A DNA stretch of 64,000 nt from Atopobiaceae bacterium (GTDB taxonomy: Bacteria > Actinomycetota > Coriobacteriia > Coriobacteriales > Atopobiaceae), in contig JAFWMH010000036.1 of the NCBI GenBank assembly GCA_017510785.1, positions 53,868 to 117,867 on the forward strand, given 5' to 3'. Below the pieces are notes generated by a model that saw only the letters and a program-made list of their open reading frames with translations, was not told where the DNA came from and did no database searches. Shown here one piece after another: positions 16,122 through 25,188 of the stretch. Position numbers and translations under genes: made by a program. Every line of letters starts with the position of its first letter. The stretch's first letter is position 1.

Positions 16122-16905
16122 GATATCCCTCGGACAATACTTCGCCGCCAACTCCGTGGTGCATCGGCTCGATCCCCGCACGAAGGTGTGTGCCTCCCTC
16201 GCCATAATGGTTTCGGTGTTCTTCATTCACACGCCCGCCCAGCTCGCGTTGGGTTTCGCCTTTGTGCTTGTAACCATCGCGCTCGCCCGCATCCCGGCGC
16301 ATCGCGTGCTCGAATCGGTACTGCCCGTTTTCGCGATGCTCGTAGTACTTGGAGTGTTCAACCTGCTTCTCACCACAAGTGGCGTCGTCCTCGTCCATGC
16401 CGGACCCCTCCGCATCACCACGGACGGCGTGCGCGCGGCACTCCTTTACAGCACGCGCCTCGTTATAGGCGTCCTTGCCGGCATGCTCTTGTTACTCACC
16501 ACAACACCGGCGCAGCTCACCGATGCGTTCGACAAGCTGTTGTCGCCCTTGGCGCGCATTGGGTTTCCCGCACACAGCATAGCCATGGTTTTTTCGCTCA
16601 TGCTGCGGTTTATCCCCACCCTTGCCGACGAGGCTGCCGCGCTTGTGGATGCGCAAACGGCCCGCGGCGGGGCGCTCACCGAAGGTTCGCCAATCCGGCG
16701 CATACGTGCTGTGGCACCACTCATTGTGTCGCTGCTCGCCAGTTCCCTAAACCATGCCAACGACCTTTCGCGTGCACTCGACGCACGTTGTTACGAAGAC
16801 GGCGCCGAAAGGAGCCACTGGCATCCGCTCCACATGCGCGCACGCGATTGGCTCGCGCTCGTGCTCGCGGTTATCTACGTCGTCGCGCTGGTTTTTGTAA
16901 TTTAG
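16111..16905 (+). CDS. ecfT: ECF transporter T component
   Basis: 264 residues with five or six membrane spans. EcfT links the S component to the ATPases through two cytoplasmic coupling helices, each ending in an A-R-G type motif. Here the first is AQTARGG and the second is DARCYED, with Cys in place of Gly. The ATG at 16111 lies inside the end of the ATPase gene, so translation is coupled. No other genes follow in the operon. Confidence 0.92.
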   Translation: MALKISLGQYFAANSVVHRLDPRTKVCASLAIMVSVFFIHTPAQLALGFAFVLVTIALARIPAHRVLESVLPVFAMLVVLGVFNLLLTTSGVVLVHAGPLRITTDGVRAALLYSTRLVIGVLAGMLLLLTTTPAQLTDAFDKLLSPLARIGFPAHSIAMVFSLMLRFIPTLADEAAALVDAQTARGGALTEGSPIRRIRAVAPLIVSLLASSLNHANDLSRALDARCYEDGAERSHWHPLHMRARDWLALVLAVIYVVALVFVI

Positions 16906-16994
16906 CTTGGACTCGCGCAAGGAACGGCAAGGAGCAGCGTTGCGCGGGGCCGCAAGCCCCCAATCAGGGGCCTCGAGGGACGCACACATAATAC

Positions 16995-17024
16995 GTCACC
17001 CAGCCCATCGTTGGACTGGGTGAC
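16995..17024 (+). terminator. Hairpin at the end of the riboflavin transporter operon
   Basis: GTCACCCAG...CTGGGTGAC, a 9-bp perfect stem 90 bp behind ecfT; the following bases (AAAATC) lack a U-run, so it may work for both directions or only stabilise the message. Confidence 0.5.
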
Positions 17025-17057
17025 AAAATCACTAGCTGGACAAAAACGAAGAGACAA

Positions 17058-17546
17058 TTACAGGTTAAAGGCTATGGAAGCTTCGTAAGGCGTAAGACAC
17101 CGCACCGGCAAGCATTCATGCAGCGATTCCTTAAACGAAACGATGCAGGACGCCGAGCATCCCTGCGCCGTGGCTACAAGCAACGCGTCACTGTAGTCGG
17201 CATGCTGATCGCGAAGCACGTCCGCAAGGGTCGCGTCGCGTGCGCCGCTCGAAACCACTATTGAAACCTCGCGGACAAACGAAATGCAGTCCCACGCAAT
17301 GGACGTTATGAGCGCCTCCACGCGATCGTCCACCACGCCACCTTCTTGCACAACCACATGACGCAGCACGTGGCACAAATCGCTCCACACCTCCTGGAGG
17401 CACGTCGTGGTAACAAGAAGGTCGATTACACCTAAAGCCCCGTCCAAAAACCGGTACGCCTCGGCCGCCTGCTCGCCCAAATCGAGGCACAACGCCAGCC
17501 ATACGTCTTTGTCGACCAACGCCGTCTTTTTGGTTTGCACGCTCAT
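17058..17546 (-). CDS. PIN-domain toxin (VapC-like)
   Basis: 162 residues. The acidic residues of the PIN ribonuclease fold are visible: D in ALVDKDVWL near the start, E in CLQEVWSDL, and D in QHADYSDALLVA near the end. Related toxins cleave tRNA or rRNA. Its ATG at 17546 overlaps the stop of the upstream gene as ATGA, so the two are translationally coupled in the order antitoxin-toxin, which supports a toxin-antitoxin operon. An upstream in-frame start at 17669 is inside the antitoxin gene and rejected. Confidence 0.78.
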   Translation of the reverse strand: MSVQTKKTALVDKDVWLALCLDLGEQAAEAYRFLDGALGVIDLLVTTTCLQEVWSDLCHVLRHVVVQEGGVVDDRVEALITSIAWDCISFVREVSIVVSSGARDATLADVLRDQHADYSDALLVATAQGCSASCIVSFKESLHECLPVRCLTPYEASIAFNL

Positions 17547-17962
17547 ACTTGCGCGACCTCCCTTGCCCGCACAGCCTGACCCCGTTCGCTCATCTTGCGA
17601 ACCTCGTCCAACGAAACGGGGCGATACCCATTCCCCTGCAACACGGCCTCGTCCTCCAATGCGCGCCACGGCATGCCACGCACCTCTTGCATCGCAGCAA
17701 CCAAGCGCTCACGCTCGTTTTGCTGCTCCTCGATTTCCTGCGCAGTGAGGAAGTCGGGCACGCTGCCCGTGCGCACCACGTAACCCCACAGGCGCGATAT
17801 AACGTCGGTTGGGTTAGTACCCGTCGCGCGGAGCACCTCGTCGCCACGCACCTTGAGGTCCTGGTCGACGCGAACGTTCATTTGTGTGGTTACGCCTCGC
17901 GTGCGGGGACGCCCGCGCCTACGCGGCCTATTCTCGAGTACGTCGTTAGTATCTAGTTCCAT
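17543..17962 (-). CDS. RelB/DinJ-like antitoxin of the PIN toxin
   Basis: 139 residues. Residues about 28-75 (MNVRVDQDLKVRGDEVLR, then GTNPTDVISRLWGYVVRTG) match the ribbon-helix-helix of RelB/DinJ antitoxins; a basic RRRGRPRTRG stretch precedes it. The C-terminal half is charged and probably wraps the toxin. RelB-type antitoxins usually pair with RelE toxins; pairing with a PIN protein is less common though reported in actinobacteria. AAATATGGAAC at the start has only a weak ribosome site (GGAGATG). Confidence 0.72.
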   Translation of the reverse strand: MELDTNDVLENRPRRRGRPRTRGVTTQMNVRVDQDLKVRGDEVLRATGTNPTDVISRLWGYVVRTGSVPDFLTAQEIEEQQNERERLVAAMQEVRGMPWRALEDEAVLQGNGYRPVSLDEVRKMSERGQAVRAREVAQV

Positions 17963-18160
17963 ATTTCATCTCCAAAGAAAACGATAGCACGTAGAGAATA
18001 ATGCGTTAGGCACCTTGTTGCAAGCATAAAAACTAACCTTGCTCAAGAAGTGCTGCCCAAAAGCCAAGGCTACATCGCACCAGCCACAAATACGCGCTCA
18101 TCGGCCATGCCAACGATTGCACCTCGCCTGCCGTGGACCAGGAGGCGAGGTGACAAACCC

Positions 18161-21100
18161 TTACGAGAAGTAGGCCACACCACCCTCGAAGAGAGGCTGG
18201 AACGCATTACCGGGCACATTTTGATACAAGCCTTCGGCGGCACGCTCGGTGTGACCCATCTTGCCCAGAATGCGTCCGTCGGGACTCGTAATGCTCTCGA
18301 TGGCCAATGCCGAACCATTCGGGTTAACCGAAAGGTCCATGCTCGGCGTTCCCGCCTCGTCCACGTATTGCGTTGCGATTTGTCCGCGAGCAACAAGAGA
18401 TGCGAGCAGTTCGTCCGAAGCGACGAAGCGGCCTTCGCCATGGCTAATCGCAATGTTGTACACGTCACCCACCGAGCACTGCGAGAGCCAGGGCGAAAGG
18501 TCGCTGGCCACACGCGTATGCACAAGACGACTCTGGTGGCGACCCAGCGTGTTGAACGTGAGCGTGGGGCACTCGTCAGTCATGGGCACAATGTCGCCAT
18601 AGGGCACGAGTCCCAGCTTTACGAGTGCCTGGAATCCGTTGCAAATGCCCAGCATAAGGCCATCGCGCTCGTTGAGCAGCCGTCGCACCGCCTCGCTTAC
18701 CTGCGGAGCACGGAACAGCGCGCAAATGAACTTCGCCGAGCCATCGGGTTCGTCGCCACCCGAGAAGCCACCGGGCAGCATGATGATTTGCGACTGGTCG
18801 ATTTGCCGCACAAGCTCGTCGCAACTCTCGGCTACTGCTTCGGGCGTAAGGTTGTTGATTACCAAGGTATTCGCAACGGCACCGGCACGACGGAAGGCAC
18901 GCGCGGTATCGTACTCGCAGTTAGTTCCCGGGAACACGGGAATAATGACGCGCGGCTTGCCGAACTCTTCCGCACGACGCACACGTGCGGGGCCTTCGGT
19001 GCGATACCACGAAACTTGGCTCACCGTTTCCCCCGCGCCGCGATATGCGAACACAGGTTCCAAACGCGCTTCCCACGCCTCTTGCTCGGCAACCAAATCG
19101 ATAACCTCGTCGTCGATGATGAGCTCGTATTCGCTCGTCACCGTGCCAACGTGGCACACGTCGAATCCTGCGGCCGAACGCGGCACGTACGTGCAGTCGC
19201 TCACCTCAACCACGAAACTGCCGTATGCCGGGACAAAGAGACGATTCCCCGCAAGGTTGAAGAGGTCCGCGCCAAGCTGGTTGCCCACGCACATCTTGAA
19301 CAGCGCCTCGGCCAAGCAGCCGTACCCAGCCGTTGAAACGGCCAGTGCATCGCCATCGCCTATGAGCTGCTGCACGTACTTGATGGCAGCAAGCAACGAC
19401 GCGGGCTCGGGCGTAATGCCGTCTTCGCCGTAGTGCGGCGAAACAAGCACCACCTTGCTGCCCGCGCGCTTGAACTCGGGAGACGTTACTCGATCGAGCG
19501 AACCGACCGCCGTGGCAAAGCTCACGAGCGTGGGCGGCACGTCAAGATCCTCAAAGCTGCCGCTCATGGAATCCTTGCCACCGATGGAGCCGATGCCAAG
19601 GTCGAGCTGCGCCATCAGCGCGCCAAGAACCGCAGCCGTGGGCTTACCCCAACGCTCGGGCACGTTACCCAAACGCTCAAAGTACTCTTGGAAGGTAAGA
19701 TACGCGTCCTCGCGGCGCAACCCGCATGCCACGAGGCGTGCCACCGACTCCACGACGGCCAAATACGAGCCACGGAACTGGTCGGCGCTCGTAAGGTAGG
19801 GGTTGTACCCCCAGGCCATGCCACTTACCGTAGTCGTCTCGCCGTCGACCGGCATTTTGCACACCATGCCCATGGCGGGCGTGAGCTGGGTACGACCACC
19901 AAACGGCATGAGCACACTCGCCGCACCAATGGTGGAGTCGAATCGCTCCGACAAGCCCTTGTTCGAGGCGACGTTGAGGTCGGTGAGCACGGAGCGGAGC
20001 CGTTCGGCCGCGGTCGCGCCCTCCCATGCGGGCGCCCACGCCTCGGCTGCGCGCACGTGCACCTTTTGATGCTTGGGGGCGCCGTTCGAAGCGAGGAACT
20101 CGCGACTCACATCCACGATGGTATCGCCGTTCCAATGCATGCGCAGGCGAGGCTCCGCGGTAACGGTTGCCACCACGGTGGCCTCGAGGTTCTCCTCGCA
20201 CGCCAACGCAAGGAATGCGTCGACGTCCTCGGGAGCCAGCGCCACGGCCATACGCTCCTGGCTTTCGGAGATGGCAAGCTCGGTACCATCGAGGCCCTCG
20301 TACTTCTTGGGCACGAGGTCGAGGTTAATATCGAGCCCGTCGGCGAGCTCACCAATGGCCACACTCACACCGCCGGCGCCGAAGTCGTTGCAACGTTTTA
20401 TAAGGCGGCAAGCGTCCTCACGCCGGAACAGGCGCTGCAGCTTGCGTTCGACCGGCGCATTGCCCTTTTGCACCTCGGCACCGCAGGTCGTAAGGCTCGA
20501 CGCCTTGTGCGCCTTGGAGCTACCCGTCGCACCGCCGATGCCATCGCGACCAGTTCGACCACCCAGCAGTACGATGGCATCCCCAGGCGCGGGGCACTCG
20601 CGACGCACATGGCTCGCCGGCGTGGCGCCCACCACGGCACCAATTTCCATGCGCTTTGCCACATAGCCAGGATGGTACAGCTCACTCACCTGACCAGTCG
20701 CGAGGCCAATCTGGTTTCCGTAGCTCGAGTAGCCCTGAGCGGCCGTACGCACAATCTTGCGCTGCGGAAGCTTCCCGGCGAGCGTCTTGCTCACGGGAAC
20801 GGTTGGATCGGCGGCACCCGTCACGCGCATGGCCTGATACACGTAGCTGCGCCCCGAAAGCGGGTCGCGTATGGCGCCGCCGATGCAGGTGGCCGCCCCG
20901 CCAAAGGGTTCAATTTCAGTGGGGTGATTGTGCGTCTCGTTTTTAAAGAGGAAGAGCCAGTCCTGATCCTCGCCATCCACGTCTACCGTGCAGCGCACCG
21001 TACAGGCGTTTATCTCCTCCGACTCATCGAGGCCGGTGAGCTGCCCCGTATGCGCGAGGTGCTTCGCACCAATGGTACCCATGTCCATAAGGCACACGGG

Positions 21101-21886
21101 CTTGTTTTCGCGGCCAAGCTCGCGACGCAGCTCAAGATACCGCTCGAAAGCGGCCTGCACCACGGGCTCGTCAATCGTCACGTCGTCGAGAACCGTGCCG
21201 AACGTGGTGTGACGGCAGTGGTCCGACCAATACGTATCGATCATTTTGATTTCGGTAATGGTGGGGTCGCGCTTTTCGCCGGTAAAGTACTCTTGGCAAA
21301 AGCGGATGTCGGCCAGGTCCATAGCGAGACCACGCTCGTCGATAAACGCGGCAAGCTCGTCCTCGCTCAACTTGCGAAAGCCGTCGAGCACCTCCACCTT
21401 TTCGGGCTCCGCCAGCTCGAGCACCAGCGTATTGCGCGTCTCGAGCGAGGCTTCGCGCGACTCGACGGGGTTTATTACATAATTGCGCACGAGGTCCACG
21501 CCCTTTTTGCTCACACGGCCCTCGAGCACATACAACTTGGCACTCACCACATCGGGACGCTCGCCCTGGCTAATGAGCTGGATGCACTCGCTCGCACTTG
21601 CGGCGCGCTGGTCGAACTGCCCCGGCAAGAACTCCACGGCAAAGACTTTGGTTGTTGCGGCGAACTTCGGCAGCTCGAAAAACACGTCATCGGACTGCGG
21701 CTCGCTAAACACGGTGGAGACGCACGTATCGAAAAGCTCCGGCGTGATGCCTTCCACATCGTAACGATTGATGATGCGTAGGTTTTTGAGACCCTTCACC
21801 CCCAGCGTGTGGCGCAGCTCATGGCTGAGCTGGCGCGCCTCCACGTCGAATCCGGGCTTCTTTTCCACATATACGCGAGAAACCAT
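18161..21886 (-). CDS. purL: Phosphoribosylformylglycinamidine synthase, fused large type
   Basis: 1241 residues. PurL converts FGAR, glutamine and ATP to FGAM, the fourth step of purine synthesis. The synthase part fills about 1-950 (with IKMIDTYWSDHCRHTTF and the FKNETHNHPTEIEPFGGAAT signature), and the C-terminal class I glutaminase has FPGTNCEYDTARAF, the nucleophile in LGICNGFQ and the SHGEGRF histidine. Length and fusion fit the clostridial/coriobacterial PurL family. Start at 21886 because GAAAGG is 6-7 bases upstream; the longer frame to 22036 has no ribosome site. No other pur gene is adjacent. Confidence 0.95.
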   Translation of the reverse strand: MVSRVYVEKKPGFDVEARQLSHELRHTLGVKGLKNLRIINRYDVEGITPELFDTCVSTVFSEPQSDDVFFELPKFAATTKVFAVEFLPGQFDQRAASASECIQLISQGERPDVVSAKLYVLEGRVSKKGVDLVRNYVINPVESREASLETRNTLVLELAEPEKVEVLDGFRKLSEDELAAFIDERGLAMDLADIRFCQEYFTGEKRDPTITEIKMIDTYWSDHCRHTTFGTVLDDVTIDEPVVQAAFERYLELRRELGRENKPVCLMDMGTIGAKHLAHTGQLTGLDESEEINACTVRCTVDVDGEDQDWLFLFKNETHNHPTEIEPFGGAATCIGGAIRDPLSGRSYVYQAMRVTGAADPTVPVSKTLAGKLPQRKIVRTAAQGYSSYGNQIGLATGQVSELYHPGYVAKRMEIGAVVGATPASHVRRECPAPGDAIVLLGGRTGRDGIGGATGSSKAHKASSLTTCGAEVQKGNAPVERKLQRLFRREDACRLIKRCNDFGAGGVSVAIGELADGLDINLDLVPKKYEGLDGTELAISESQERMAVALAPEDVDAFLALACEENLEATVVATVTAEPRLRMHWNGDTIVDVSREFLASNGAPKHQKVHVRAAEAWAPAWEGATAAERLRSVLTDLNVASNKGLSERFDSTIGAASVLMPFGGRTQLTPAMGMVCKMPVDGETTTVSGMAWGYNPYLTSADQFRGSYLAVVESVARLVACGLRREDAYLTFQEYFERLGNVPERWGKPTAAVLGALMAQLDLGIGSIGGKDSMSGSFEDLDVPPTLVSFATAVGSLDRVTSPEFKRAGSKVVLVSPHYGEDGITPEPASLLAAIKYVQQLIGDGDALAVSTAGYGCLAEALFKMCVGNQLGADLFNLAGNRLFVPAYGSFVVEVSDCTYVPRSAAGFDVCHVGTVTSEYELIIDDEVIDLVAEQEAWEARLEPVFAYRGAGETVSQVSWYRTEGPARVRRAEEFGKPRVIIPVFPGTNCEYDTARAFRRAGAVANTLVINNLTPEAVAESCDELVRQIDQSQIIMLPGGFSGGDEPDGSAKFICALFRAPQVSEAVRRLLNERDGLMLGICNGFQALVKLGLVPYGDIVPMTDECPTLTFNTLGRHQSRLVHTRVASDLSPWLSQCSVGDVYNIAISHGEGRFVASDELLASLVARGQIATQYVDEAGTPSMDLSVNPNGSALAIESITSPDGRILGKMGHTERAAEGLYQNVPGNAFQPLFEGGVAYFS

Positions 21887-22041
21887 GTGTGACCTTTCAA
21901 TTTGTTGTCGCAGAGGGTAAACCATGGTAGCACTCAACGCCTTTTCGCGAAAGACGCCAACGCGACCCGCCACGTTTCCCACAGGTAGAGCTGGATGCGC
22001 AAGATGCTCGCAACGAGACGTCCCCGCATACCGCATGCCGC

Positions 22042-22617
22042 TCAGTCGCGCGGAACGGATCCCGACTCGATTTGCGCAAAGAGACTCGAATCGAGCGTTC
22101 TGCCGTCTATGTGCGTCGTCGCTGCAGAGCCGTGGCAGCTATTCCAATGACCGTCTATGCGCGCCAACGAGATTTTGCCCTGAGCCCCACCAAGCGACCA
22201 CCGCTCGTCCCCGCTCATCCATGTGGGATCAGCATCCAATTGTGCTCCGCGCAGCCTCTGCCCAATCTCCTCGTCCGAAATCGGCTCGTACGCTCCTTCC
22301 CGTGCGATGACGGACGCAACGTCTTGCGGAGAGCAAATCTGGACCGCGCCCGGGCAGTCACGACCATAGTGGGTCAACAGGTCGAACGGGTTGAAAGCGC
22401 TACACCCCGCCGCAACCGCCATGGTCTTCCGCACATGGGGATTGTCGGGGAGCAGGCCCTCCACCCACGGGCGAACAACCACATCGTTGAAGGGGCCGTC
22501 ACCCAGTGGCATGCGAACCGAAAGGTCGGGGCCGCTATATGAGGGGTCGTACTCGAACCGGGAGAATCCGTGCTCGTACACCGAAATCCTGCCCGCATAC
22601 TCGCCGCACACGAGCAC
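22042..22617 (-). pseudogene. hipA: HipA-like toxin, N-terminal remnant only
   Basis: The frame has the N-terminal HipA domain: VLVCGEYAGRISVYEHG, then FNDVVVRPWVEGLLPDNPHV, DLLTHYGRDCPGAVQI and WSLGGAQGKISL, ending just after SAATTHI. Normal HipA kinases continue for another 250 residues with the kinase core, which is absent; after TTHI only an unrelated tail precedes the stop. It should not phosphorylate tRNA synthetases. The start is uncertain (GTG at 22617 chosen, no clear ribosome site). It follows hipB directly. Confidence 0.7.
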
Positions 22618-22657
22618 GGCGAGGATATTTGCCTGCCCCTGGTAGTCCCTCTCGTCG

Positions 22658-22975
22658 TCAGCTCCCCGTCTTGAATAGGGCGTAGTCCTTCTCACCCCCA
22701 GCAACGAATCGCTTGCGGAACCGCTCGCGCAGTATGCGCACATCCTCGTCTGCGCGGGGGGTTACTTGCTTTGGAAAAAGGCGCATCTCGAGGCCGAGCG
22801 CATCGAACACCTTGAAGAGCGTGCTCATGCGAATCCCCGCTGCCTGGCCACTCTCGATGTTTACGATGGTGTGTCGCGATACGTGCGCCCGCTCGGCCAG
22901 TTCCTTTTGGGAGAGTCCGAGCCGCGTTCGTTGGTGATACACGGCGTCCGCCATACTTTCCGCAACGTCGTACAT
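22658..22975 (-). CDS. hipB: HipB-like XRE antitoxin
   Basis: 105 residues. An XRE helix-turn-helix (about 8-65: TRLGLSQKELAERAHVSRHTI and IRMSTLFKVFDALG) is followed by a basic C-terminal arm. The ATG at 22975 sits behind GGAGGAGCC; longer frames lack this. With the broken hipA downstream it is now an orphan regulator, although it could still repress its own promoter. The duplicated gene tail at 23044-23183 lies just upstream. Confidence 0.8.
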   Translation of the reverse strand: MYDVAESMADAVYHQRTRLGLSQKELAERAHVSRHTIVNIESGQAAGIRMSTLFKVFDALGLEMRLFPKQVTPRADEDVRILRERFRKRFVAGGEKDYALFKTGS

Positions 22976-23043
22976 GGCTCCTCCGCTCATCGCGTCACGA
23001 TTTTTTCTAATAAACCCGGTACAAAATCCAGCACAAGGGCATG

Positions 23044-23183
23044 ACGGAAGGCACGCCCTCTCGCCATTAGCGCACGGCCCAGGGTCGCGCGACTTCACCG
23101 GCGATGCGCCCGCGGAAGGCACGCTCTCTCGCCATTAGCCATTAGCGCACGGCCCAGGCTCGCGCGACGTCGCCGGCAATGCG
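23044..23183. repeat. Partial tandem duplication of the reductase gene tail
   Basis: About 63 bp (GGAAGGCACG...CTCTCGCCATTAG...GCGCACGGCCCAG...) occur at 23044-23108 and again, with a few changes and a small insertion, at 23113-23183, where they cover the end of the reductase gene. Confidence 0.8.
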
Positions 23184-24320
23184 CCACGGGAGCGGACGCA
23201 GTTCGCGATCGGCTATGCGGATGTTTTCGCGTATGGCAATGCCTTGCGGACAATGGCTTTCGCACTTGCCGCACCCCACGCACTGCCGCGCGAAGGCCTT
23301 CTCGCGGCGAAGCGAAACGGTTTGCCAATACTCGCGCCGTGCCTCGTTCTTGCTCTCGGTGTACATATGATTCCAGCAGCGAAACAACGCGGGTATGTCC
23401 ACACCCTTCGGGCACGGCATGCAGTAGCCACAACCCGTACAGCCCACGCGAGTGCTTTCGTTTATGGCTTCCTTAACTTGCTCGAGTACGGCAAAATCCG
23501 ACTCGCCGAGCTCACCCGCCCGCGCTTCGCTCGCAACACGACAGTTTTCCTCCACCATTTCGAGAGAGTTCATGCCACTCAGCACGCACGTCACTTCGGG
23601 CTGGTTCCAGAGCCAACGCAATCCCCACTCCGCAGGTGTCCAATCGCGTCCGCTTGCTGCAAACGCGTCGCGCGCACGCACCGGCAAGCCGTTCACCAAC
23701 TTGCCGCCACGCAACGGCTCCATTATTACCACCGGAATCCCGCGTGCGGCCGCCGCCTCCAAGCCGCGGCGCCCCGCTTGCGTGTGCTCGTCTAAGTAGT
23801 TGTACTGAATTTGGCAAAAGTCCCAGTCGTACGCCTCGAGCACCTCAAGGAAGAGGCCGGTACTGCCGTGGAAGGAAAAGCCGATGTTGCGAATCGCTCC
23901 ACTCGCCTTTTTTTGGGCAATCCAGTCCTCAATGCCAAGTTCGCACAAGTTATGCCACTGGCGCACATCGGTAACCATATGCATGAGGTAATAGTCAATA
24001 TAATCGGTGCGCAGTCGACGCAACTCCTCGTCGAAATAACGGTCGATGGCGGCACTCTTGCGCACGAGATACTGCGGCAACTTGGTGGCAATGAGCACCT
24101 TCTCGCGGCAAGCGTTGCGATCGAGCACCTCGCCTAACAGCTCTTCGCTGCCAGGATACAAGTAAGCCGTATCGAAGTAGTTCACGCCCAAGTCGATCGC
24201 GCGAAGCACCTGCTCTTCGGCCGCCTGGTAGTCGATGCCTGTGCCTTTGCGCGAAAACCTCATGCAACCAAACCCCAACACCGAAATGGAGTTCCCCGCG
24301 CGATCCTTCCTGTATTGCAT
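23142..24320 (-). CDS. Aldo/keto reductase with C-terminal 4Fe-4S domain
   Basis: 392 residues. An AKR barrel (about 1-270; GFGCMRF, FDTAYLYPGSE with the catalytic Asp/Tyr and a KLP segment) is followed by a ferredoxin-like region with two clusters of cysteines, GCTGCGYCMPCPKGV and CVGCGKCESHCPQG. Such fusions are typical of strict anaerobes and probably use NAD(P)H or ferredoxin; the substrate is unknown. The start ATG is at 24320. It transcribes towards hipB with a duplicated tail in between. Confidence 0.88.
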   Translation of the reverse strand: MQYRKDRAGNSISVLGFGCMRFSRKGTGIDYQAAEEQVLRAIDLGVNYFDTAYLYPGSEELLGEVLDRNACREKVLIATKLPQYLVRKSAAIDRYFDEELRRLRTDYIDYYLMHMVTDVRQWHNLCELGIEDWIAQKKASGAIRNIGFSFHGSTGLFLEVLEAYDWDFCQIQYNYLDEHTQAGRRGLEAAAARGIPVVIMEPLRGGKLVNGLPVRARDAFAASGRDWTPAEWGLRWLWNQPEVTCVLSGMNSLEMVEENCRVASEARAGELGESDFAVLEQVKEAINESTRVGCTGCGYCMPCPKGVDIPALFRCWNHMYTESKNEARREYWQTVSLRREKAFARQCVGCGKCESHCPQGIAIRENIRIADRELRPLPWRIAGDVARAWAVR

Positions 24321-24452
24321 CCGTTACTCCCCTCTCCCTCTTTTGCATTGCTTGCGAAGTCATCGGGATGCACCCAAATCATCCGCAAGATGCCACACAA
24401 GTCCATCCGAAGAGTGTACCATGGAGAAAACCAACTCATGCAGGAGGTGCCC

Positions 24453-24710
24453 ATGGTTTGCCCGTATTGCCAAACTGAGCTTCCCGATGGCGCGCGCTAT
24501 TGCGGGGAATGTGGCGGCGACTTAACCCTCGCCCAGGTGCCTGTTCCAGCGCCAACCCAGCAAACGATTGTTCCGTCACGCGTCAACGCCACGCACATCA
24601 CGCCCAAGGAGGAGCACGATCGAAATACCAAAATTGGCGTTGTGGTCGTAGTCTCCATCGGCGTCGTCGCCATCCTGTGCGGGATTATCTCGGTATTGTT
24701 GCTGGCATGA
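24453..24710 (+). CDS. Zinc-ribbon protein with one C-terminal membrane segment
   Basis: 85 residues. CPYCQTELPDGARYCGECG is a zinc-ribbon with two CxxC pairs; a linker precedes IGVVVVVSIGVVAILCGIIS as a single transmembrane segment. The ATG at 24453 is four bases behind AGGAGGTG and is preferred over the ATG at 24438. Such proteins are small membrane-linked components of unknown function. Confidence 0.75.
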   Translation: MVCPYCQTELPDGARYCGECGGDLTLAQVPVPAPTQQTIVPSRVNATHITPKEEHDRNTKIGVVVVVSIGVVAILCGIISVLLLA

Positions 24711-24796
24711 TGTGGCCGCCTATAGAGTCGCAACGACTCAGGAGCCGGAACATCAAGCGCAGCTGGCATGATGTGCCGCAGCGCCTATAGAGTCGC
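24703..24796. repeat. Imperfect duplication of about 30 bp behind the zinc-ribbon gene
   Basis: CTGGCATGATGTG...GCCTATAGAGTCGC occurs at 24703-24731 and at 24764-24796. The first copy covers the stop codon. Confidence 0.7.
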
Positions 24797-24850
24797 GGCC
24801 ATTCGAGAAGCACGGGTGCCATGCGTCACCGACTTGGCGCGCCGAAGCGC

Positions 24851-25096
24851 CTACGGAGAAGTTCCCAGCCCCAAAAGGTCGTCGGCACTCGTGTGGTAAA
24901 TGATGGCCATGTTGCGCAAAACAACCGCATTTGGCTGCGCTTCACCACGCTCGTAGGCATAGAGCGTATTCGGCGAAACGCCTAATTTGGAAGCCGCTTC
25001 CGCAACGCTCATGTTACACGCGATGCGCGCCGTTCTATACGCTGCTGTTTCTGCTGTGTTAATTGAATCCGTTTTCAGAGATGTGATAGTATTCAT
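24851..25096 (-). CDS. XRE family regulator
   Basis: 81 residues with an XRE helix-turn-helix (about 25-80: RIACNMSVAEAASKLGVSPN, TLYAYERGEAQPNAVVLRN, then DDLLGLG). The reading starts at an ATG in an AT-rich leader. It is divergent from the next XRE gene with 92 bp between the starts, so each may control the other. Confidence 0.8.
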   Translation of the reverse strand: MNTITSLKTDSINTAETAAYRTARIACNMSVAEAASKLGVSPNTLYAYERGEAQPNAVVLRNMAIIYHTSADDLLGLGTSP

Positions 25097-25115
25097 AGTT
25101 AATAATCCATTCTAT

Positions 25116-25153
25116 ATTGTAAAATACGTACAATTATTCTTGTAAACTTACAA
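25116..25153. promoter_or_regulatory. Palindromic operators between divergent XRE genes
   Basis: ATTGTA-aaatacg-TACAAT (25116-25134) and TTGTAA-ac-TTACAA (25140-25153) share the half-site TTGTA. They lie in the AT-rich gap where both promoters must be, so they are likely binding sites of one or both regulators. Confidence 0.55.
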
Positions 25154-25188
25154 CGTACCCATGCAATCCCCAGCGCGAGGAGCATATC

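Noticed and set aside
19433..21781. 782-codon open frame on the plus strand
   Set aside because: Exactly antisense to purL, which has clear family motifs; the frame is a GC-rich shadow without motifs.
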